From Streptomyces spinosisporus (GTDB lineage Bacteria; Actinomycetota; Actinomycetes; Streptomycetales; Streptomycetaceae), in NCBI RefSeq assembly GCF_022698145.1, contig NZ_JALDAX010000024.1:1-64000 (forward strand): a stretch of 64,000 nucleotides of DNA, read 5' to 3'. Below the pieces are notes generated by a model. That model had not been told where the DNA came from and did not search any database. It was given only the letters and a program-made list of their open reading frames with translations. Shown piece after piece: positions 44,813 through 52,276 of the stretch. The translations under genes and the position numbers were made by a program. Each line of letters starts with the position of its first letter. Within the stretch, counting starts at the first letter, position 1.

Positions 44813-45415
44813 CGCCGAGCCGGATGCCTTCTTCTTCTCCGACCAGCGGCGATCAAAGGGCCGCAGGACGACATCCCCGTCGCGCCGGGCGCGACGTCAT
44901 GGGACTACGAGGTCGAGGTCGCCGCGGTGATCGCTCACGGCTGTTCGAACCTCGACGCCGCCACGGCCGAGCAGCACATCGCCGGCTATTTGGTCCACTG
45001 CGACTGGACTGCGCGCGACCTCTCCGCCGGCCAGATGGGCTTTGTGTACAGCCCGTCCAAGAGCAAGGACACCTCCACCAGCCTCGGCCCGTTCCTCGTC
45101 ACACCCGACGAGCTGGAGCCCCACCGTTCGGGCAAGGGCTATGCACTGCGGATGGACGCCCATGTCAACGGCCGGCATTACGGCGGCGGCAGCCGGGACG
45201 AGATCCACTGGTCGTTCGGCGAGCTGCCGGCACACGCCTCCCGCGGCACCACGCTGCGGGCCGGTGACCTCCTCGCCGGCGGCCCGGGCGGTACGGGCTG
45301 TGTCCTGGAGCTCGCCGGCCGGCGCGACTGCCTGGCGCCCGGCGACACCGTCCGCGTCGACGTGCAGGAACTCGGCGCCGTCTCCGCACGGATCACCGCG
45401 CCGGAGCAGCCCTGA
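44813..45415 (+). pseudogene. FAH-family hydrolase, N-terminally truncated
   Basis: The catalytic C-terminal part is readable: AIKGPQDDIPVAPGATSWDY, then EVEVAAVIAHG with the metal-binding acidic residues, CDWTARDLSAGQMG, a long central part, and GAVSARITAPEQP at the end. The first third (including GQNY) is absent, and a frameshift lies near 44845 between EPDAFFFS and AIKGP. The left end abuts the LysR remnant, indicating one deletion that removed both 5' ends and the shared promoter. Confidence 0.7.
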
Positions 45416-45504
45416 CCTGCCGCCCCGCGCGTCCCTCCACACACCGCCCGCATGCTTTCGACCCCGCCGGGAGCGGCCGGGCCGCGCTGCATGCCGGCAG
45501 GAGG

Positions 45505-46437
45505 TCAGGCGGAGTGCGCGGGGTGCTGGCGGGCCGGTGTGAGGGGGAACGTCACGCCGGTGAGGTCTTCGGAGACGGCCCACAGCCGCTGCTGTACGGC
45601 GATGTCGTGGGACTGAGGGCTGGAGGTGACCAGCCGGGGGTGCCCCTTGACCTGGGAGTGTCCGTCCGGGCCGTAGTACTGGCCGCCGAGCACCGCGGGG
45701 TCGGTGGCGGCGCGCAAGGTCGGCAGGGCGCCCATCGCGGGCGGCTGGGTGATCAGTGGGGCGAGCCAGGTGAGCGGTACCCGGACGGCCGGGGGTGTGT
45801 TGCGGGCGAGTTCGGTGCTGGACATGCCGGGGTGCGCGGCCACCGCGACGGTGGTGCCGTGCGGGGCGAGGCGGCGCTGCAGTTCGTAGGTGAACATCAG
45901 GTTGGCCAGCTTGGACTGGCCGTAGGCGGCGACGCGGCTGTACGACCGTTCCCACTGCAGGTCGCCGAAGTGGATCGCGGCCCGGATGCGGTGGCCGGTG
46001 CTGCTGACCGTCACCACGCGCGAGCCGGGGACGGGCAGCAGCAGATCGAGCAGCAGTCCGGTGAGGGCGAAGTGTCCCAGGTGGTTGGTGCCGAACTGCA
46101 GCTCGAAGCCGTCCTGGGTGGTCTGCTTCGGGGTGTACATCACGCCGGCGTTGTTGATCAGCAGGTCGATGCGGTCGAGCCGGGACCGCAGGGCGGCCGC
46201 AGCGGTGCGGACGGAGTCCAGCGAGGTCAGGTCCAGTGCCTGCACCGTCACGTCTCCGGTCATGCGTGCGGCGGCCCGCTCGCCCGCCTCGGTGTTGCGC
46301 ACGGCCAGCACCACGGAGGCGCCGTGCTCGGCGAGGGCCTTGGCGGTCTCGTAGCCGAGGCCGGTGTTGGCTCCGGTCACCACGGCGACCCGTCCTCGCT
46401 GGTCCGGGATGTCCGCCGTTGTCCAGTGCTCGCTCAT
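45505..46437 (-). CDS. Short-chain dehydrogenase/reductase (retinol-dehydrogenase-like)
   Basis: A 310-residue SDR: NAD(P) motif VVTGANTGLGYETAKAL (residues about 18-34), NNAGVMYTPK near 95, catalytic Ser in VVTVSSTGHR near 142, and YGQSKLAN (Tyr/Lys) near 171. The Arg after the second strand (VLAVRNTEAG) suggests NADPH. Divergent from the TetR gene at 46547 with three matching operator palindromes between, so it is the probable repression target. Confidence 0.9.
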   Translation of the reverse strand: MSEHWTTADIPDQRGRVAVVTGANTGLGYETAKALAEHGASVVLAVRNTEAGERAAARMTGDVTVQALDLTSLDSVRTAAAALRSRLDRIDLLINNAGVMYTPKQTTQDGFELQFGTNHLGHFALTGLLLDLLLPVPGSRVVTVSSTGHRIRAAIHFGDLQWERSYSRVAAYGQSKLANLMFTYELQRRLAPHGTTVAVAAHPGMSSTELARNTPPAVRVPLTWLAPLITQPPAMGALPTLRAATDPAVLGGQYYGPDGHSQVKGHPRLVTSSPQSHDIAVQQRLWAVSEDLTGVTFPLTPARQHPAHSA

Positions 46438-46459
46438 GCCTGACTCCCATCCAGATAAC

Positions 46460-46527
46460 GTACCGGAGGTACCTTGTACATCCGAGCGTAAAGTACCTCC
46501 GGTACGTTGTCAAAGTACCGGGGGTAC
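46460..46527. promoter_or_regulatory. Three copies of a 13-bp palindromic TetR operator
   Basis: GTACCGGAGGTAC at 46460-46472, its exact reverse complement GTACCTCCGGTAC at 46493-46505, and GTACCGGGGGTAC at 46515-46527. They cover the divergent promoters; the third ends 19 bases before the TetR start. Outer GTAC half-sites are conserved in all three. Confidence 0.75.
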
Positions 46528-46546
46528 GCAAGTTAGGCTGGTGATC

Positions 46547-47212
46547 GTGACTTTCCAGCGGGCCCGGACCGAAGAACAGCGGGAGCTGCGCCGACGCACG
46601 ATCCTCGACACGGCGTCGGCCATGCTCGACGAGATGCCCGTGGCCGCGGTCACCCTGAACGAACTCAGCCGCCGCGTGGGCCTGGCGAAGCCGAACGTGC
46701 TGCGCTACTTCGAGTCCCGCGAGGCGGTGCTGCTGGAGCTGCTGGACCGCTACCTGCAGGAGTGGCTGGCGCAACTGGCGGACGAGCTGGCCGCCGGCGT
46801 CGACAAAGGCGCCCCCATGGCCGAGCGGGCGGAAGCGGTCGCCGGCATCCTCAGCCGGACGCTCGCGGATCGCACGGTCCTGTGCGACCTGTTCGGCGCA
46901 CAGGGCAGCGTCCTGGAGCACAACGTCTCCGTCGAGGTCGTGACCCGCTACAAGCGCGCCTCCCTGGACCGCCTGACCACCATGGCCTCACTCCTGAACA
47001 AGCACCTGCCGGAACTGGGCGAGGACGCACGGCTGTTCAGCCTGCAGACCCTGGTCCTGGCCGGCGCGCTGTCCGCGTACAGCACTCCCCCGCCCAGCCT
47101 GCGGGCGGCCTACGAGGCCGAACCCGAGCTGGCCCGCTTCCATATGAAACTGGCCGAGTCCTTGCAACTGGCGCTGCGGACCACCCTCTTGGGCGTTCTC
47201 CCCCGCACCTGA
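46547..47212 (+). CDS. TetR family regulator
   Basis: A 221-residue regulator starting at GTG 46547 (GTG 46541 also in frame). The helix-turn-helix reads AAVTLNELSRRVGLAKPNVL then RYFESREAVLLELL (about residues 37-70). No ribosome binding site is obvious, so the transcript may be near-leaderless. It resembles the second TetR of this window (49972) in helix 3 (LRYFE-x-RE), and both stand divergent from an SDR gene, so the two pairs may be related by duplication. Confidence 0.9.
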   Translation: MTFQRARTEEQRELRRRTILDTASAMLDEMPVAAVTLNELSRRVGLAKPNVLRYFESREAVLLELLDRYLQEWLAQLADELAAGVDKGAPMAERAEAVAGILSRTLADRTVLCDLFGAQGSVLEHNVSVEVVTRYKRASLDRLTTMASLLNKHLPELGEDARLFSLQTLVLAGALSAYSTPPPSLRAAYEAEPELARFHMKLAESLQLALRTTLLGVLPRT

Positions 47213-47391
47213 CCGGCGTGCCGTCGGCTGCGTGCCGTCGGCGGCGTGCCGGGCGATCGCCGCCGCGTGCGCCACCGGCCGGTCGTGCGATCAGCCGCCG
47301 TCTCCTGACCGCCCGAACAGCCGGCGGCGAGCAGGCACACAGCAAGCACCGGTACGAGTCCGGCCTTGCTCCAAGAACCGCGCCTGGACAT
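47110..47391 (-). CDS. Possible truncated lipoprotein
   Basis: A start overlapping the stop of the upstream lipoprotein gene (TGATG) opens a frame with a clear lipobox signal peptide (AGLVPVLAVCLLAAGCSGG), but after about 35 residues the sequence becomes an arginine-rich, out-of-frame-looking tail that runs into the convergent TetR gene. Probably a decayed second lipoprotein of the same operon. Confidence 0.35.
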   Translation of the reverse strand: MSRRGSWSKAGLVPVLAVCLLAAGCSGGQETAADRTTGRWRTRRRSPGTPPTARSRRHAGQVRGRTPKRVVRSASCKDSASFIWKRASSGSAS

Positions 47392-47909
47392 CACTTGACG
47401 GGTTCGATCCGCAGGACGGCGGAGGGTTTCTGGATCTTGACGACCTTCAGGCTCATGACGTCGTTGACGGTCGCGGCGGGTCCCACGCCGCAGTTCATAC
47501 TGACGCCGCCACCACCGTTCGAGGTCACGCCACCGCCACCCGAACAGCCGCTGATGCTGTAGCCGTTGCCCGTCAGGGGCGCGACCATCCCGACCCCGTC
47601 GCCGGTGATCTCCGTGACCTCGATCGGTCCCAGTCCGTACCGTTCCAGAACTGTCACGACGTCTCCCTTCGCGACCTTGATCTCACAACTCCCGTCGGCG
47701 CACGGCCCGGTCGGCGAGGGCGACGGCGTGGGCGTGCTCGTACGGGCCGGTGAAGACGCGGTTGCCGAGGCGCCGGACCCGCCTGCCCGGTCCTTCCCTG
47801 AGGACTCGGCCGAGGAATCGGAGGAACACGACGTGAGAGCGCCGCATACGACGGCCGCGACGAGGGCGACCGCAGCGGTGGATGACCTTCTGCGCATCAT
47901 GACCGCCAT
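47391..47909 (-). CDS. Secreted lipoprotein of unknown function
   Basis: A 172-residue protein from ATG 47909. A signal peptide with twin-basic start (MMRRRSSTAAVALVAAVV) ends in a lipobox LTSC, so the mature protein should be lipid-anchored outside the membrane. A Ser/Thr/Pro-rich linker follows, then a compact 90-residue domain with three Cys (GSCEIKVAKGDVVTV, ISGCSGGGG, SMNCGVGP). I do not recognise the family. An open frame to 48197 upstream was rejected because the signal peptide would become internal. Confidence 0.7.
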   Translation of the reverse strand: MAVMMRRRSSTAAVALVAAVVCGALTSCSSDSSAESSGKDRAGGSGASATASSPARTSTPTPSPSPTGPCADGSCEIKVAKGDVVTVLERYGLGPIEVTEITGDGVGMVAPLTGNGYSISGCSGGGGVTSNGGGGVSMNCGVGPAATVNDVMSLKVVKIQKPSAVLRIEPVK

Positions 47910-48101
47910 GTAAGCCCACCCTGCCCGGGACCCCTCCCGGCCTTCGGCACGGCGTCCCGTCCGTGACGAGCGTTGCCGGTCTCTGCCCTTGCCGCCTGCC
48001 CTTCCCTGCAGAAACGTGCGGGATACACCAAGGTCTCGTACGCCGTGACGGTCCGTTGGCACGCTTCCCCCCGTCGCGCAAGATCGTAAGGGGGCCTCTC
48101 C

Positions 48102-49252
48102 GTGGCAGAACCTCAGGTCGGGACGGGAAGGAGCCGACGCGCGTTCTTGCGCAGTGTGGGTGTGACCGGCGGTGCCGGTGCCCTGTTCGTTCGCCACGAT
48201 GAGGGCGCTCGGCCTCGCGCCTACGGCCGCCTACGCGGCGGAGAAGGACGCACCGCTCCGCGCCCCCAGCCGCGGACGGTGAGGTTGCGGCCGGCTGACC
48301 GACGTCAACGGTTTCAGCCAGACCGCGCGCTTCAGCAAGGGCCAGTACACGAACGCCAGCCCCGCCCAGTGAATGCTCACGCTCGACTACTGCGGTGAAC
48401 TCGGCGTGCCCATCGAGGTCTTCACCAACACCAACGCAGGTGCGCTCATCTACAACGAGACCACCGGCGTGAAGGCGCCGGTTCAGTACCTCACCGCAAA
48501 GGCCGACGTCTACGGTTTCATTGCCAAAGAACGGCTGCTCACCTTCCTCAAGAGCTACGGCTCCCTCGGCTCGGACTACCGGTACACCGGGACCGAACAC
48601 CGCGGCTTCAGCATCGACGTGGGCCGCTACTTCTCCTCCGAGTTCGGCTACGACCAGGCGATGCTGATGCTCCAGCCCGTCGGCGGCATGGACCGGATAC
48701 CGATGGCGTTCGCCCGCGCCATAGGCGAAGAGAAGATCCGCACCGGCGCAGCCGTCCTACGCCTCCAAGATCGGCCTGGAGTACCGAAGCCGGTGGCGGG
48801 AACGGGAATTCAAGATCTTCGGCCGGATCACCGAGACCGACCTCGATCTCGACCACATCTGGTACCCCTCCTACGGCCACCTGGCCGAGCGCGGCCTGAT
48901 CATCGGCTACTACAACACCGGCGCCCACTCCGACCTGTACTCGGCCCTCACCTCGGCCCAGCGCCTGCAACGCGCCCTCGACCAGGGCGTCAAGACGCAC
49001 GGCAGCAAGTACCGCAGCGAACTCGCCGCCTTCTACGCCCACCATTGGAAGCTCGTCCCCCACCTCGAAGGCGCCTGGCACTCCATGCCCGACGGCCCGG
49101 GCGCGCCGGCCTATGCGCCCGTCAACACCGCCCAGGGACACGTCTACTTCGCCGGTGACCACCTCAACTACATGGACGCCCGGCAGCACGGCGCGGTCTC
49201 CTCCGCGCGCAAGGTGGTCACCGCGCTGCACCAGCGCGTGCTCGCCTCCTGA
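48102..49252 (+). pseudogene. Tat-exported flavin amine oxidase, decayed
   Basis: GTG 48102 starts a twin-arginine signal peptide (GRSRRAFLRSVGVTGGAGAL). A frameshift, a deletion and stops follow; the FAD Rossmann segment is gone. Later parts are clear: MLTLDYCGELGVPIEVFTNT, YLTAKADVYGFIAKERLLTF, then in another frame WYPSYGHLAERGLIIGYYNT and the C-terminal FAD motif VYFAGDHLNYMDARQHGAVS. The order matches L-amino-acid/monoamine oxidases. Not functional. Confidence 0.75.
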
Positions 49253-49338
49253 CGCGCCCACCCGGTACACCACGCCGCGCCACCACGCCGGCTGCGCTTC
49301 CAGCACGAGGACGAGCGGCGCGCCGGGAGCGCACACCG

Positions 49339-49872
49339 ATGAATTCTCTGCGCCGCCCCGGTCCACCCTGTCGGGTACTTCCGAACGGAAGGCTCCCTGA
49401 GCTGTTCCAGTGGTGGCTCGAGTGCGAGCAGGCGAGTGACCTGACGCTGTACGGGCGCAAGCTGTGGGAGGCGATGAGCTCCTACTGGCCGACCGGCGAC
49501 CAGCAGCCGGACGCCACCCCGGCGGAGATCGAGTTCGCGCGGAACTAGCGGGACACGCCGAAGGTCGTGTTCTCCTCGACGGTTCGCGAGACCGGCTGGA
49601 ACAGCCGCCTGGTCACCGGCAACGCGGGCGCCTAGATCACCCGTCTCAAGGCCGGGGACGGCGGCCCGATGAACATCGGCGGCGCCGCGCTCGCCGGTGC
49701 GGCCATGCGCGCCGGGCTGATCGACGAGTACGTGATCGCCACCCATCCGGTCCTGGTGGGCGGCGGCACGCCGTTCGTCGCCTCGCTGGACAGCTGGGTG
49801 AACCTGAACCTGGTGCAGACGCGGGCCTTTCCCGGCGGCGTACTCGCGGCCCGGTACGAGACGAGGCGCTGA
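49339..49872 (+). pseudogene. Dihydrofolate-reductase/RibD C-terminal family gene with two in-frame stops
   Basis: One reading frame covers LTLYGRKLWEAMSSYW, RDTPKVVFSSTVRETGWNSR, MNIGGAALAGAAMRAGLIDE and HPVLVGGGTPFV, the usual order of the RibD_C-like reductase family. It is interrupted only by two TAG codons, at 49546-49548 (where relatives have Trp before RDTPK) and 49633-49635 (where relatives have Glu before ITRLKA). The first 35 residues are also atypical. Each stop is one base from the expected codon. Confidence 0.7.
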
Positions 49873-49971
49873 GCTGCTGATGTCCTCGCTCCTCGCGCGG
49901 CTGCGGCCACCGCACGCGCGAGCGCCGCGGGCGAACCATGCGGGAGGAGCGGCGGACCACCCGCGGCGCCG

Positions 49972-50625
49972 TCATCCGTCCGCGGTTCCCCTGAGCAGGG
50001 CGCCGAGCACCCGCTGCAGTCGCGGTTCGACTTCGACGACGGCGTGGGCGAGGCGCGGGTCGCTGCGGTAGAGGGCCTGGATGTGCGGGCCGGGGGTCGC
50101 CATCTGCCACAGGGCGCCCGCGAGGCTGGTGGCGGTCGCGATGACGTCGACGGCCTGTGTCTCGTCCAGTCCGAGCAGCCGGCGCAGTTCGCCGCCGATG
50201 CGCTCGACCTCCTCGAGCGTGACGAGCTTGAAGGCCCTGACCGACTCGACCGACACATTGCGTTCGAGGTTGAGCGGCGCCTGGGCCAGCAGGTCGCAGA
50301 AGAGGGGCCGGCTCGCAAGGGTGGCGGCGAGCACCCGGCCGACCGACTCCGGGGTCGCCGCGCCGGTCTCCTGCAGCCGGTGGCACAGATCCGCGGACCA
50401 TTCCCGCCAGCCCGCCGCGGTGATCTTGAGGAATATCTGCTCACGGGTCTCGAAGTAGCGCAGCAGGGCGGACTTGTGCATGCCCACGGCGGCGGCGATG
50501 TCGGTGAGCGTGATCTCCCGGATGCCGCGCTCGGCGCCGAGCTTGCGGGCTGCTTCGAGGATCGCCTCTTCACGTTGCTGCTTGGCCTGTGCGCTGCGGG
50601 CGCGCTGGAATCCGGACGCGGTCAC
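49972..50625 (-). CDS. TetR family regulator
   Basis: A 217-residue regulator from GTG 50625 (VTASGFQRARSAQAK). Helix-turn-helix: IREITLTDIAAAVGMHKSAL then LRYFETREQIFL (about residues 35-66). The frame remains open to 50685 but that would run into the divergent gene's start. It is divergent from the SDR gene at 50684 and separated by only 58 bases, a classic repressor-target arrangement. Confidence 0.9.
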   Translation of the reverse strand: MTASGFQRARSAQAKQQREEAILEAARKLGAERGIREITLTDIAAAVGMHKSALLRYFETREQIFLKITAAGWREWSADLCHRLQETGAATPESVGRVLAATLASRPLFCDLLAQAPLNLERNVSVESVRAFKLVTLEEVERIGGELRRLLGLDETQAVDVIATATSLAGALWQMATPGPHIQALYRSDPRLAHAVVEVEPRLQRVLGALLRGTADG

Positions 50626-50683
50626 CAGCCCATGATAGAGCAACCGCGTTGCGTTATTAACAAAACGGTGTTTCACTAAGGGC
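50626..50683. promoter_or_regulatory. Divergent tetR/SDR promoter region
   Basis: A short AT-rich gap in GC-rich DNA. It includes the dyad AAAC-GGT-GTTT at 50663-50673 and GCGTTATTAAC just left of it, likely covering both promoters and the TetR operator. No exact repeat of the operator used by the other TetR gene. Confidence 0.45.
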
Positions 50684-51577
50684 ATGGAACAAGCTCAGCA
50701 CCAGCAGCAAGTCTGGTTCGTCACCGGCTCCTCGCGCGGTCTCGGCCGCGCCCTGGTCACCGCCGCCCTCGACGCGGGCGACCTGGTCGTCGCCACCGCG
50801 CGCCGCCCCGGACAGCTCGACGATCTCGTCAAGCGCTACGGCGACGACCGCATCCACCCGGTCGCCCTCGACGTCACGGACGCCGACGCCGCGCGCGGCG
50901 CGGTCGACGCGGCTGTCAGCCATTTCGGCCGCATCGACGTACTCGTCAACAACGCCGGGTACGCGAACGTGTCGCCGATCGAGACGACGGACGACGCCGA
51001 CTTCCGCACCCAGTTCGAGACCAACTTCTGGGGCGTGTACCACGTCACCAAGGCGGCCGTACCCGTCCTGCGCGCGCAGGGATCGGGCACGGTCGTACAG
51101 GTCTCGTCGGTCGGTGGACGCGTGGGCGGATCGCCCGGCATCGCGTCCTACCAGGCGGCCAAGTTCGCGGTGGACGGCTTCAGTCGAGTCCTGGCCGTGG
51201 AGACGGCACCGTTCGGCGTACGCGTCATGGTCGTGGAGCCGAGCGGATTCGCCACCGACTGGGCCGGGTCCTCCATGACGGTCCAGCCGGTGCCCGCGGA
51301 GTACGAGGACACCGTCGGGCTGATGAACCGGCGCATGCGCCAGAACGACGCCGGAGCCGCCGGCGACCCGCAGCGCGCCGCCGAGATCATCGTCGGCGCG
51401 GTCCGCCGCAACAACCCGCCGTCACACCTCCTGCTCGGCGTCAACGCCGCCGAGATGGCCATGGCGTACTCCCGGCACCAGCTCGCGGAATCCGCCGCCT
51501 GGCAAGGCGTCAGCCGCTCGGCCGATTTCGCCGAGCCGTACCCTGCCCCCTTCCCGCCGGACGAAGCGGCGGCGTGA
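50684..51577 (+). CDS. Short-chain dehydrogenase/reductase
   Basis: A 297-residue classical SDR: WFVTGSSRGLGRALVTA (residues about 9-25), NNAGYANVSP near 89, VVQVSSVGGRVGG with Ser near 140, and SYQAAKFAVDGFSR with Tyr/Lys near 154-158. The arginine after strand 2 (ATARRPGQLDD) favours NADPH. A probable target of the divergent TetR gene. Confidence 0.9.
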   Translation: MEQAQHQQQVWFVTGSSRGLGRALVTAALDAGDLVVATARRPGQLDDLVKRYGDDRIHPVALDVTDADAARGAVDAAVSHFGRIDVLVNNAGYANVSPIETTDDADFRTQFETNFWGVYHVTKAAVPVLRAQGSGTVVQVSSVGGRVGGSPGIASYQAAKFAVDGFSRVLAVETAPFGVRVMVVEPSGFATDWAGSSMTVQPVPAEYEDTVGLMNRRMRQNDAGAAGDPQRAAEIIVGAVRRNNPPSHLLLGVNAAEMAMAYSRHQLAESAAWQGVSRSADFAEPYPAPFPPDEAAA

Positions 51578-51775
51578 GCGGCGGGCAGCGCGTCGCTCCG
51601 CCAGGTCAGACGACCAGGACCCGGCGCCCGCGCGTGTGACCGGCCCGGCTGCCGATGCGGGCTGCCGCGTATCAGTCGGAGATCGCCGTCGGGCGGTTCG
51701 GACGTTCCACGCGCCACCGGGACGGCACCGAGCTCCACTTCGTTCCGTCGCGGCAGGTCGCCGAGGGTGCGCGCG

Positions 51776-52060
51776 TCAGACATCGGCGGACTCCTGTGCC
51801 GGAAGGTGTCCCATCCGTACGGCCATGGCCCGCGCGGTGGCGGCCACGATCGGACCGACCCGCCTCCGCCCGGTCGAGCCGCACCGACGGACCGCCGATC
51901 GCAAGGGCCGCCTGCGGCAGGCCGTCGAAACCGGCCACCGGGGCGGCGACGGAGGTCGGGCCGACCTCGGGCTCGCTCTCGATGAGGGACCAGCCGCGTG
52001 CGCATACGTGCTCCAGCTGCGGTCCAACTCCTCCCGCGCGTCACGCTGCCCGCCGCCCCG
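51776..52060 (-). pseudogene. IclR regulator, C-terminal remnant
   Basis: Joining two frames gives GWSLIESEPEVGPTSVAAPV, AGFDGLPQAALAIGGPSVRL, then VGPIVAATARAMAVRMGHLP, which is the end of an IclR effector domain. The DNA-binding half is missing. A further short minus-strand frame begins at about 51779 (MSDARTLGDLPRRNEVELGA), perhaps the N-terminus of the next gene of the lost locus. Confidence 0.55.
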
Positions 52061-52193
52061 GGACGCGACGCCGAGACGAAGACCGGTCAGCCGCTGCTGT
52101 CGGTGCCCGATATGCAGGCGTAGACGGTGCCCTGGCCGGAGTTGTTGACCACGGCCGCCGTCGCGATGGCCTCGGCACACGCGCCCAGGGACG

Positions 52194-52231
52194 CCGAAGG
52201 CGCCGGAGGCCATGCCGTCCGGCGCCTTCGG
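52194..52231. terminator. Strong hairpin terminator downstream of the LRR gene
   Basis: A perfect 14-bp stem (CCGAAGGCGCCGGA at 52194-52207, TCCGGCGCCTTCGG at 52218-52231) with a 10-base loop, 46 bases past the leucine-rich-repeat gene stop on the minus strand. Confidence 0.75.
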
Positions 52232-52276
52232 CCGTCTCAGGGCTCGAACATGTCCCGTGGGGCAGGCCGCCCGGCG

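Noticed and set aside
44897..46921. A 674-codon open frame on the minus strand
   Set aside because: It runs antisense to the FAH remnant and out of frame with the SDR gene; its composition is arginine- and valine-rich with no domains, a normal shadow in high-GC DNA.
49546..49635. Reading the two TAG codons as recoded amino acids
   Set aside because: Nothing in the window suggests TAG recoding, many genes here are decayed, and the N-terminus of the same gene is also abnormal.
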